Program-made: the position numbers and the translations under genes
The notes under the pieces: model-generated
What the model saw: only the letters and a program-made list of their open reading frames with translations
What the model was told of the DNA's origin: nothing
Databases searched by the model: none
Origin: DAOUMU01 sp034409055
Lineage (GTDB): Bacteria; Chloroflexota; Anaerolineae; 4572-78; J111
Length of the DNA: 14,533 nt
Direction: 5' to 3'
Assembly (NCBI GenBank): GCA_034409055.1
Contig: DAOUMU010000189.1
Location: 1-14,533, forward strand
Shown here: one piece after another, positions 7,390 through 12,997 of the stretch
Layout of the letters: each line of letters opens with the position of its first letter
How positions within the stretch are numbered: the first letter of the stretch is position 1

Positions 7390-8169
7390 TTATTTCAAAT
7401 AACGACTCAACATCTTATCCATCAGCCACGGCCAGACGGTGCTCACCGTCACAAAGGTGCGGTCAAACAAGGTGATAAATACGTCGCGCCGTTCGTGACG
7501 AATGGTCTGCAAAATAGCCCCGGCCACCCAGTCCGGCGGCACCCCCGACACCCGTCCCCGCCCCTCCTGGCTGCTACCCAGGGAATTGTCGTTAAAGTTG
7601 GTGACCGTCACGCCGGGATAGACAGTACTGACCCGAATATTATCGGCCATTAGTTCAAGCCGCAAGCTCTCCGCCATTTTTTCCAGAGCGGCCTTGCTGG
7701 CACAGTACCCGGCAATACCCGGCATGGCCCGGCGGCCGACAATCGAGGAGACATTGATGATCAGTCCCCCCTCGGGATTGGTCTTGAAGTGGGGAATAGC
7801 GGCCTGAATCAGGGCCACCGGGCCAAAGTAGTTGATATCCATCACCCGGCGGGCCTCTGCCTCGCGCAGATCAAGCACCCGATCCCGCAAACCAATGGCC
7901 GCGTTATTGATGAGTACGTCAATCCGGCCGAAGGCGTCAACCGTTTTTTGGGCCAGGGCTGCCGCCTGGCCGGTATGGCCCATATCGGTGGGAATGGCCA
8001 CGGCCCGGTGACCGGTTTCATTGAGTTCACCGGCCAGGGCCTGGAGCGGCCCGACCCTGCTGGCGGCCAGAGCCAGCTTACAACCGGCCTGGGCCAGGGT
8101 GTAGGCCGCCGCCCGGCCAATGCCCCGGGTGGCCCCGGTCAAAATAACGACACGATCTTTGGGGGTCAT
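7390..8169 (-). CDS. Short-chain dehydrogenase/reductase (classical SDR)
   Basis: This is a 259-residue NAD(P)-dependent oxidoreductase of the classical SDR family. The cofactor loop TGATRGIG is at 11-18, NNAA at 88-91, and the catalytic set is S142, Y155 and K159 (YCASK). The S-to-Y spacing of 13 residues is the classical one. PG at 185-186 follows. The C-terminus (about 236-259) is hydrophobic with tryptophans and could be membrane-associated. The start is ATG 8169 with only a weak AAGG upstream. A candidate promoter lies about 70 bases upstream. The substrate is unknown. It is transcribed away from the MarR gene and in the same direction as the aminotransferase, but the 274-base repeat-filled gap makes one operon doubtful. 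Confidence 0.92.
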   Translation of the reverse strand: MTPKDRVVILTGATRGIGRAAAYTLAQAGCKLALAASRVGPLQALAGELNETGHRAVAIPTDMGHTGQAAALAQKTVDAFGRIDVLINNAAIGLRDRVLDLREAEARRVMDINYFGPVALIQAAIPHFKTNPEGGLIINVSSIVGRRAMPGIAGYCASKAALEKMAESLRLELMADNIRVSTVYPGVTVTNFNDNSLGSSQEGRGRVSGVPPDWVAGAILQTIRHERRDVFITLFDRTFVTVSTVWPWLMDKMLSRYLK

Positions 8170-8235
8170 AGATTGCCTTAGGCTTCAATTTGTCAAGCTA
8201 TTTTCAGACGATACTGAAACCATGCCGATTTTAGC

Positions 8236-8264
8236 ATTGTACTCTTAAGTGGGGTAGGCGCAAA
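8236..8264 (-). promoter_or_regulatory. Candidate promoter of the leftward SDR gene
   Basis: On the - strand a TACAAT -10 element (8236-8241) lies 17 bases from TTTGCG (8259-8264), or 16 bases from TTGCGC. The -10 is good and the -35 weak. Transcription would start about 60 bases upstream of the SDR start codon. It was identified by eye only. Confidence 0.35.
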
Positions 8265-8346
8265 AAGCAGCCTCGTCCGAATCCAGGGGTAGAAGGAATC
8301 GTTGCTAACCTAAACCATTCCTCTTTTTGTTTTGGCCCCAGGCCAT

Positions 8347-8375
8347 TTGACATTCTTTGTTAAACACAATACAAT
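8347..8375 (+). promoter_or_regulatory. Near-consensus sigma70 promoter of the marR-SDR operon
   Basis: TTGACA (8347-8352) matches the -35 consensus perfectly. After exactly 17 bases TACAAT (8370-8375) differs from the -10 consensus at one position. Transcription would begin near 8382, about 50 bases before the MarR start codon. This is the strongest promoter in the window. Its -10 and start site overlap the palindromes at 8374-8408. Confidence 0.8.
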
Positions 8376-8408
8376 TAGTTAATTTAATTAACAATCTATT
8401 TAACTAAT
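8374..8408. promoter_or_regulatory. Candidate MarR operator: overlapping AT-rich palindromes
   Basis: ATTAGTTAA (8374-8382) is the exact reverse complement of TTAACTAAT (8400-8408). Inside it, GTTAAT (8378-8383) and ATTAAC (8387-8392) form a second perfect palindrome with a 3-base spacer. MarR-family dimers commonly bind such short AT-rich palindromes at their own promoters. The position over the -10 and transcription start predicts repression by promoter occlusion. Binding by the adjacent MarR is inferred. Confidence 0.6.
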
Positions 8409-8433
8409 CAAATGCAAAATAGAGGTAAAAAAT

Positions 8434-8895
8434 ATGCCCTCATCCAAAGAGCACAACGAATCTTTCGAACTGGCCGAACGGTTATTACTTGTTTTAGATG
8501 TCATCATCAAAGTCACCGAATTCCGCATGCCAGACGACATTGCAAATTCGCTGCGTATGAATCAAATCCGCGCCTTGTATTTGCTGAAATATGTCCCGGG
8601 TATCTCCCAAAAAGAGCTGGCCAAACAGCTAAACATCACCCCAGCAGCCGTGTCAACAACGGTGCGGGATATGGAAAAACTGAACCTGGTCGAACGCCAA
8701 CCTGATCCGGCAGACGCGCGCCAGGTAAAACTATATTTAAGCGAATATGGACAAAACGTCCTCGCTCAAGGTGAAGAGATGCGTTGCAACGCCGTGGCCA
8801 AAATGTTGAGCGCTCTGCCTATCAAAGAGCAACGCACTATTGTCGAGGCCCTGGAACACGCCCTTGAAATTACTCAAAACGGCAATGGCGAGTAG
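8434..8895 (+). CDS. MarR family winged helix-turn-helix regulator
   Basis: This is a 153-residue DNA-binding regulator. The winged helix covers about 57-106: ISQKELAKQLNITPAAVSTT forms the helix-turn-helix, and RQPDPADARQVKLYLSEYG forms the recognition-side wing with the DxxDAR signature typical of MarR proteins. N- and C-terminal helices (about 8-40 and 110-148) would form the dimer interface. The start ATG 8434 has AGAGG eight bases upstream. A near-consensus promoter overlaps palindromes just upstream, suggesting autoregulation. It is followed after 50 bases by an SDR gene, its probable main target along with the divergent SDR. The ligand is unknown. This gene and its promoter are visibly more AT-rich than the genes to the left. 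Confidence 0.93.
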   Translation: MPSSKEHNESFELAERLLLVLDVIIKVTEFRMPDDIANSLRMNQIRALYLLKYVPGISQKELAKQLNITPAAVSTTVRDMEKLNLVERQPDPADARQVKLYLSEYGQNVLAQGEEMRCNAVAKMLSALPIKEQRTIVEALEHALEITQNGNGE

Positions 8896-8945
8896 AGAAG
8901 TGTAGCATATTTATCGGCATACAAAGTAAATTGGGAGGGAAACTC

Positions 8946-9797
8946 ATGAATTCAAATCATCAAATGCACGGCAGGATTGTCATGATCACTGGCGCAAACT
9001 CTGGCATCGGAAAAGCAACAGCAATGGCGTTAGCCACAATGGGGGCAACTGTGGTGATGGTGTGTCGCGACCAGAGTAAGGGAGAAGTCGCCCAAGCTGA
9101 AATTGTAGCTGTAAGTGACAACCAGACGGTTGACTTGATGAAGGCCGACCTATCGTCGCAAAAATCTATTCATCAACTCGCGGCAGATTTTAGAGCCAGG
9201 TATCCGCAACTGCACGTCTTGATAAACAACGCTGGCGTAAATCTTCCGAAACGGACAGTGACGGTTGACGGTGTAGAAACTCAATTTGCGGTCAACCATC
9301 TGGCCCCTTTTCTACTGACAAATTTACTACTCGACGTAATCAAAGCCAGCGCGCCGAGCCGCATTATCAACTTGAATTCAGTAGTGCATACCCGGGGCAA
9401 GCTTGACTTTGACAACTTGCAGGGCGAAAAACGGTATCGCGGATTTGGGATGTATAGCCAAACAAAATTGGCCAATATGCTCTTTACCTATGAATTAGCC
9501 CGACGTCTAGAAGGAACCAGCGTCACGGTCAATGCGCTACATCCTGGCCCGGTGCGAACCAATTTGGGCAGCGATTACTTTTGGATGAAACCACTGATCA
9601 CCGTTTTACGGCCACTAACCCTTAGCCCAGAGCAAGGAGCCGAAACATCCGTTTTTCTGGCCTCGTCCCCAGAGGTGGAGAGCATAAATGGCAAATACTT
9701 TGTCAAAAAGAAAGCTGTGCCGTCCTCCAAGGAATCTTACGATGAGGCTGCGGCCAAACGCTTGTGGCAAATCAGCGAAGAATTAACAAAACTGTAA
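8946..9797 (+). CDS. Retinol-dehydrogenase-like short-chain dehydrogenase
   Basis: This is a 283-residue SDR of the type annotated as retinol dehydrogenase/WW-domain oxidoreductase-like. Its cofactor motif TGANSGIG is at 15-22, with NNAG at 94-97, N117, S145, and the YSQTK catalytic motif (Y170, K174). HPGPVRTNL follows at 199-207. The insert between S145 and Y170 is longer than in classical SDRs, as is usual for this subgroup. ATG 8946 is preferred because GGGAGGG lies six bases upstream; an in-frame TTG at 8931 precedes that site. It lies 50 bases downstream of the MarR gene in the same direction, so it is probably MarR-controlled. Regulator-SDR pairs often respond to toxic aldehydes or ketones, but the substrate cannot be read from the sequence. 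Confidence 0.93.
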   Translation: MNSNHQMHGRIVMITGANSGIGKATAMALATMGATVVMVCRDQSKGEVAQAEIVAVSDNQTVDLMKADLSSQKSIHQLAADFRARYPQLHVLINNAGVNLPKRTVTVDGVETQFAVNHLAPFLLTNLLLDVIKASAPSRIINLNSVVHTRGKLDFDNLQGEKRYRGFGMYSQTKLANMLFTYELARRLEGTSVTVNALHPGPVRTNLGSDYFWMKPLITVLRPLTLSPEQGAETSVFLASSPEVESINGKYFVKKKAVPSSKESYDEAAAKRLWQISEELTKL

Positions 9798-9815
9798 ATC
9801 GTTATCCTTAAATGA

Positions 9816-9995
9816 CACACCTATTTACTTCGATGGATACAAAGGCTAAACGAGCTAACTCCGATACTGATAGAAGAAAAGCAACTCTCAGAAATTATTA
9901 TTAAGGGTGATAGTCATCCCACCCCCGAGACACACATGATAATTGAGGCGGCCTTACGCCCGTGGCTTTTACAGTATCTTCCAAACGGAGCGTAA
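9816..9995 (+). pseudogene. Unrecognised coding remnant without a start codon
   Basis: After a TGA at 9813-9815 the frame stays open for 59 codons to TAA 9993-9995. The translation looks protein-like, for example RWIQRLNELTPILIEEKQLS and HPTPETHMIIEAALRPWLL, with amphipathic helical character. The only in-frame ATG is internal (about residue 37) and no ribosome-binding site was seen. It may be the C-terminal end of a lost gene, or chance. Its stop lies within a palindrome arm (9983-9991 pairs with 10039-10047), suggesting that the repeat mosaic to the right replaced or followed the gene. Confidence 0.3.
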
Positions 9996-10249
9996 AAACA
10001 TCACGTTTCACGCTTCACATTTCACATAGTTGATGATGGCTCCGTTTCCAACTTGGTATCTACATCAAACCAGAATTTGGCTTGCCAGTGGGGCAAAAAG
10101 TAACTTCCGCTTGATGTCGCCAGCCAACTCGTGAAACGTAAAACGTGAAGCGTAATGACTTATCTATGGCTTGATGTTACGTTTTACGTGGTTGGATGCT
10201 CTATGAGGTTGTCGCACCGGAAGTTACTTTTTCATTGTCAATTCTGGTT
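9983..10249. repeat. Mosaic of inverted repeats and heptamer arrays
   Basis: This gene-free stretch holds several paired arms: AAACGGAGC (9983-9991) with GCTCCGTTT (10039-10047); AACCAGAATT (10068-10077) with AATTCTGGTT (10240-10249); AAAAAGTAACTTCCG (10095-10109) with CGGAAGTTACTTTTT (10218-10232); and ACGTAAAACGT (10136-10146) with ACGTTTTACGT (10179-10189). Heptamer units occur at 10004-10024 (CGTTTCA, CGCTTCA, CATTTCA), 10130-10157 (CGTGAAA, CGTAAAA, CGTGAAG, CGTAATG) and 10180-10193. The outer pairs are nested as in one large palindrome of about 180 bases with a heptamer core. No ORF or transposase is present. Confidence 0.7.
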
Positions 10250-10260
10250 CTATGTAATAG

Positions 10261-10413
10261 CTAAGCCCGTGTACTCATAAACACCCCCGTCAGGATCACG
10301 CCCCCACCTAAAATTTGGATTAACTGGATTTGCTCGCCCAGCAGAAGCATCGCCGCAATCACCCCTATCACCGGAACCAGGTTGAGAAAAGCCGAAACCT
10401 GGCTGGCAACATA
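10261..10413 (-). pseudogene. C-terminal remnant of an EamA/DMT-family transporter
   Basis: Read on the - strand, about 50 codons before a TAG stop (10261-10263) give ASQVSAFLNLVPVIGVI, then AAMLLLGEQIQLIQILGG and GVILTGVFM. This is the characteristic last two membrane helices of EamA-type drug/metabolite exporters (compare the usual FLxLxPVxxxxxxxxxLGE pattern). Nothing resembling the other eight helices is present upstream. Similarity ends close to the hairpin at 10416-10450, which probably marks the deletion or insertion breakpoint. It cannot be functional and is a fossil of a lost exporter gene. Confidence 0.7.
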
Positions 10414-10415
10414 TA

Positions 10416-10450
10416 AAAACCTGCGAAGTCTGGCACACTTTGCAGGTTTT
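10416..10450. terminator. Strong hairpin, possible bidirectional terminator
   Basis: Arms AAAACCTGCGAAGT (10416-10429) and ACTTTGCAGGTTTT (10437-10450) pair along 14 positions with one G-T wobble and a 7-base loop. On the + strand the stem ends in TTTT and continues into an AT-rich stretch; on the - strand it also ends in T residues. It could therefore terminate transcription in both directions. It could equally be a dispersed palindrome that interrupted the adjacent transporter gene. Confidence 0.5.
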
Positions 10451-10466
10451 ATTATTTTGTGATAAG

Positions 10467-10560
10467 TTAAATCAGTATCTTCTCAAAAATCAGGACTGGC
10501 AGTCCTCTGAGGACTGCCAGTCCTTTTCCCCAGATTATTGAGAAGTTACTTAAATCAGTA
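10467..10560. mobile_element. Small palindromic element between 11-bp direct repeats
   Basis: TTAAATCAGTA occurs at 10467-10477 and again at 10550-10560. Between the copies lie CTTCTCAA (10479-10486) with its complement TTGAGAAG (10538-10545), enclosing a perfect 15-bp stem: AGGACTGGCAGTCCT (10492-10506), loop CTG, AGGACTGCCAGTCCT (10510-10524). The outer similarity extends to about 16 bases with two mismatches. The body is only 72 bases and non-coding. Direct repeats around an inverted-repeat core are what a MITE insertion would leave, and the layout parallels 7144-7273. Confidence 0.5.
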
Positions 10561-10628
10561 ACTAAAGAAAATTGTAAATTGTGGGGCACAAGAGAGATAT
10601 TTTTGCTTGACTTTGTTAGGAGGCAGAT

Positions 10629-10898
10629 ATGGAAATCCACGAGTTGGTTATCGAGATGAAAATACTTGAGCGTCGCTTGACTCCCTATGAAGAAAAGTAT
10701 GGCGTCTTGAGTGAAGATTTCTACACCGCTCTTATGTCGGGCAAGTTGGCAGACTATGATGCTTATGACGAGACCCGCACCGATTTCAGCCGATGGAAAG
10801 GGATTCATGAAACATGGTTGCGGCGTAAAAAGGCATACACCAAGCAGATTCAACAACGCAATTTGGCTGAAACGTTGCGCTTTCAGCCAGCCTACTGA
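10629..10898 (+). CDS. Small charged protein, probable antitoxin partner of the TumE-like gene
   Basis: This is an 89-residue, highly charged, helix-rich protein opening MEIHELVIEMKILERRLTPYEEKYG. The phrase LTPYEEKYGVLSEDFYTALMSG is the pattern I associate with short proteins found beside TumE (DUF6516) genes. No helix-turn-helix or membrane span is visible. A perfect AGGAGG (10618-10623) lies five bases before the ATG, so it should be strongly translated. It ends two bases before the next ATG, so the pair is co-translated, as expected for antitoxin followed by toxin. The antitoxin role is inferred from size, order and partner, and no function has been shown in this sequence. Confidence 0.62.
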   Translation: MEIHELVIEMKILERRLTPYEEKYGVLSEDFYTALMSGKLADYDAYDETRTDFSRWKGIHETWLRRKKAYTKQIQQRNLAETLRFQPAY

Positions 10899-10900
10899 AA

Positions 10901-11341
10901 ATGACTGATAAACCGCTGAACTCGCTCAGTAATTACAGCCAGTTTGTAGCCGAGTTACTCAATCGCCCCCCTGTCGAAAGCTCTGCGATGGCAGTTTGGT
11001 CTGCCAGCCCTTACACGGGTATTGCAGAAGGGGAAGTTTTCTTCTCAAACAACATCCGCTTACGAATGAGAGAAGAATTGGACTTCGACGCAGCTTTAAT
11101 TACGTCGTATGGCTACGAAGTCTATCGAGGGGCAGAACGGTTGTATTGGTACGATGATTTTCCGCATCCGAATGACTCAAGTTTAGCTTCAACACTTCCC
11201 CACCATAAGCATGTGCCACCTGACATCAAACACAATCGTATCCCTGCCCCAGAGATGAGCTTCACCCGGCCTAATTTGCCTGTGCTTATTCAGGAAATTG
11301 AAATTCTCATCAAAGAGATAGAGAGTAAGTCAGGTAAATAG
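10901..11341 (+). CDS. TumE-like (DUF6516) toxin candidate
   Basis: This is a 146-residue protein with the hallmark PHHKH at 100-104, followed by VPPDIKHNRIPAP and LPVLIQEIEILIKEIES, the conserved end of the TumE/DUF6516 family as I recall it. A middle beta-rich part (about 42-85, ending GAERLYWYDDFPH) precedes the motif. The histidine- and lysine-rich block could be catalytic, but the mechanism is not established from sequence. The preceding small gene lies two bases upstream. The cassette is bordered on the left by palindromes and gene fragments, which fits an acquired accessory module. The family assignment is moderately secure; toxicity is inferred from family naming only. Confidence 0.72.
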   Translation: MTDKPLNSLSNYSQFVAELLNRPPVESSAMAVWSASPYTGIAEGEVFFSNNIRLRMREELDFDAALITSYGYEVYRGAERLYWYDDFPHPNDSSLASTLPHHKHVPPDIKHNRIPAPEMSFTRPNLPVLIQEIEILIKEIESKSGK

Positions 11342-11461
11342 CATAAGAATTTGGAGCTACGAACTGGCTAACAAAGTTCCTGGAGCTGTCCTAACATCAA
11401 GCTTAGGGGGGCCAACTACGGTAAAATATGACATCAGGGAAACATAGTCAGGAGGATTTTG

Positions 11462-11983
11462 ATGAAACTGTTAGTCACTTACGCCAGCAAATATGGCTCG
11501 ACGGCTGAGATCGCTGAAGTCATTGGCAAGGAACTGCGCAAACGCCAATACGAGGTGGAGGTCAAACCGGTCAACGATGTTGGCAGCCTGGACGGGTATG
11601 ACGGGTTCGTCATAGGCAGCGCGGTTTACGCCGGAGGCTGGATGAAGCCCGCGGCCAAGTTTTTGCGCGCGAACCAAGATTTGCTGGCCGGTCGCCCGGT
11701 CTGGCTTTTCTCTAGCGGACCTACCGGCCAGGGCGATCCCAACGAACTTTTGGATGGCTGGACCTTCCCGGAGAATTTAGCCACGGTCCTGGAGGCGATT
11801 AAACCGGCGGATGTCATCCTCTTCCACGGCAACGTCGATCTCGACAGACTCAATTTCGCCGAAAAAATGATCATCAAGTCGGTCAAAGCCACCGTCGGCG
11901 ACTATCGCGACTGGCTGGTGATTCGCGGTTGGGCACGAAAAATAGACCTGGATCTGAAAGCGGAATCAGGCAAAGCAAAATGA
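11462..11983 (+). CDS. Flavodoxin-fold protein (HemG-like flavodoxin domain)
   Basis: This is a 173-residue protein that begins MKLLVTYASKYGSTAEIAEV. The TYASKYGST segment (6-14) is the FMN phosphate-binding loop of flavodoxins, and VIGSAVYAGGWMKPAAKFL is the second flavin-contact region. The C-terminal VGDYRDWLVIRGWARKI is common in the flavodoxin-domain group that includes menaquinone-dependent protoporphyrinogen oxidase (HemG). A haem role is possible but unproved, because many members of this group are uncharacterised. AGGAGG (11450-11455) precedes ATG 11462 by six bases; an in-frame TTG at 11459 is less likely. TAAAAT near 11422 could be part of a promoter. The stop overlaps the next ATG in an ATGA, making this the first gene of a coupled operon. 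Confidence 0.85.
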   Translation: MKLLVTYASKYGSTAEIAEVIGKELRKRQYEVEVKPVNDVGSLDGYDGFVIGSAVYAGGWMKPAAKFLRANQDLLAGRPVWLFSSGPTGQGDPNELLDGWTFPENLATVLEAIKPADVILFHGNVDLDRLNFAEKMIIKSVKATVGDYRDWLVIRGWARKIDLDLKAESGKAK

Positions 11984-12582
11984 CCTCATTCACAATTCCA
12001 ACCGTTCCCTATGCCCTACAGTGGAAGAATACACCCCTGGCCTGGACTATTGAACAAGATGATACGTTGAGCATCACGGCTGGAGCAAAGAGCGATTGGT
12101 TCATTGACCCTCAAGGGAGTCTTGTAAAGGACAATGCGCCAGTGACCCTGTTTTCACCAGACGAAGAGAACTTCATATTGAAAGCCAGGGTCAAGGTTGA
12201 ATTTGCCTCCAGTTTTGATGCCGGTGTGCTAATGATATACGCCCAGGATGATTTGTGGGCAAAGCTGTGTTTTGAGTTCTCGCCCCAGAGTCAGCCAATG
12301 ATCGTTAGTGTGGTAACACGAGGGGTTTCTGATGATTGCAACTCGGTTGTAATTGAAGACAATCAGGTATATCTGCGGTTGTCACGGATCAACCACACAT
12401 TTGTTTTTCATTATTCTACGGATGGTAAGTATTGGCACATGGTAAGGTATTTCACTTTGGGGGAGGAAGCCGGGTTGATGATTGGTTTTTCGTCGCAGTC
12501 TCCAACAGGAGAGCGTTGCCAGGCGATATTCTCGGAGATCAGTTACCAGAAAGGAACGTTGAAAGATATCAGGAGTGGGTAA
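11980..12582 (+). CDS. DUF1349 family protein
   Basis: This is a 200-residue all-beta protein of the DUF1349 family, a concanavalin-like fold with largely unknown function. Features include WKNTPLAWTIEQDDTLSITA near the start, GVLMIYAQDDLWAKLCFEFS, SVVTRGVSDDCNS and the terminal STDGKYWHMVRYF, all in the family's usual order. There is no signal peptide. The ATG overlaps the flavodoxin TGA in an ATGA. An in-frame start at 11929 would lie inside the flavodoxin gene and is rejected. The gene is visibly more AT-rich, with different codon choices from its neighbours. That suggests a separate origin inside the operon. Confidence 0.85.
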   Translation: MTSFTIPTVPYALQWKNTPLAWTIEQDDTLSITAGAKSDWFIDPQGSLVKDNAPVTLFSPDEENFILKARVKVEFASSFDAGVLMIYAQDDLWAKLCFEFSPQSQPMIVSVVTRGVSDDCNSVVIEDNQVYLRLSRINHTFVFHYSTDGKYWHMVRYFTLGEEAGLMIGFSSQSPTGERCQAIFSEISYQKGTLKDIRSG

Positions 12583-12979
12583 GCCAGCCGGTGAAACCGA
12601 TCTGTCCATCTTGCTGAACTCAATGCAACCGCTCCTCCGCGAGGGTGAGTACGTCTTTTGCACCGTCGCCGGGTATTGGCGCGACGAGGCCCAGCTCGAA
12701 CCGGTCTGTATCTTCCAGGAGGAGGAAGGGACTACCCTGATCCTTCGCCGCGAACAGGCTGATTCGGCCGGGCTATCTTACCCGGCCGTCTTCCGCATGA
12801 TTACTCTCTCGGTCCACTCCAGTTTGGAGGCGGTGGGCTTTCTGGCGACGATCACCGGCAAGCTGGCCGCACATGGCCTCAGCGTCAACCCGGTCTCGGC
12901 CTACTATCACGACCACCTGTTCGTACCGGCCTCGCGGGCCGAGGAGGTGCTGGAATTGCTTGGCGAGTTTTCAGAGTAA
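12575..12979 (+). CDS. ACT-domain protein (COG3602 type)
   Basis: This 134-residue protein matches the COG3602 ACT-protein pattern along its whole length: GETDLSILLNSMQPLLREGEYVFCTV at the front, an FQEEEGTTLILRREQAD block, then SAGLSYPAVFRMITLSVHSSLEAVGFLATI and YYHDHLFVPASRAEEVLELL. ACT domains sense amino acids or related ligands, usually by allostery. GTG 12575 is the only start that keeps the conserved N-terminus, since a stop lies just upstream at 12560. It overlaps the DUF1349 end by eight bases. With no good Shine-Dalgarno site, translation probably depends on coupling. It lies 18 bases before the ketopantoate reductase gene, so a regulatory link to that pathway is possible but inferred. 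Confidence 0.88.
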   Translation: MGKPAGETDLSILLNSMQPLLREGEYVFCTVAGYWRDEAQLEPVCIFQEEEGTTLILRREQADSAGLSYPAVFRMITLSVHSSLEAVGFLATITGKLAAHGLSVNPVSAYYHDHLFVPASRAEEVLELLGEFSE

Positions 12980-12997
12980 TTTCAAGGAGGGAAAATC

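Noticed and set aside
7206..7475. An 89-codon + strand frame across the repeat-filled spacer
   Set aside because: It runs through palindromes and heptamer arrays and into the antisense of the SDR gene. Its translation is low in protein-like character.
7789..8181. A 130-codon + strand frame antisense to the SDR gene
   Set aside because: It mirrors the SDR frame, as is common in GC-rich genes. The SDR has full catalytic motifs.
10250..10438. A 62-codon - strand frame over the EamA remnant
   Set aside because: It is out of frame with the EamA similarity, and the composition is cysteine- and glycine-rich noise.
10467..10856. A 129-codon - strand frame opposite the small antitoxin-like gene
   Set aside because: It crosses a palindromic element and lies antisense to a gene with a perfect ribosome-binding site.
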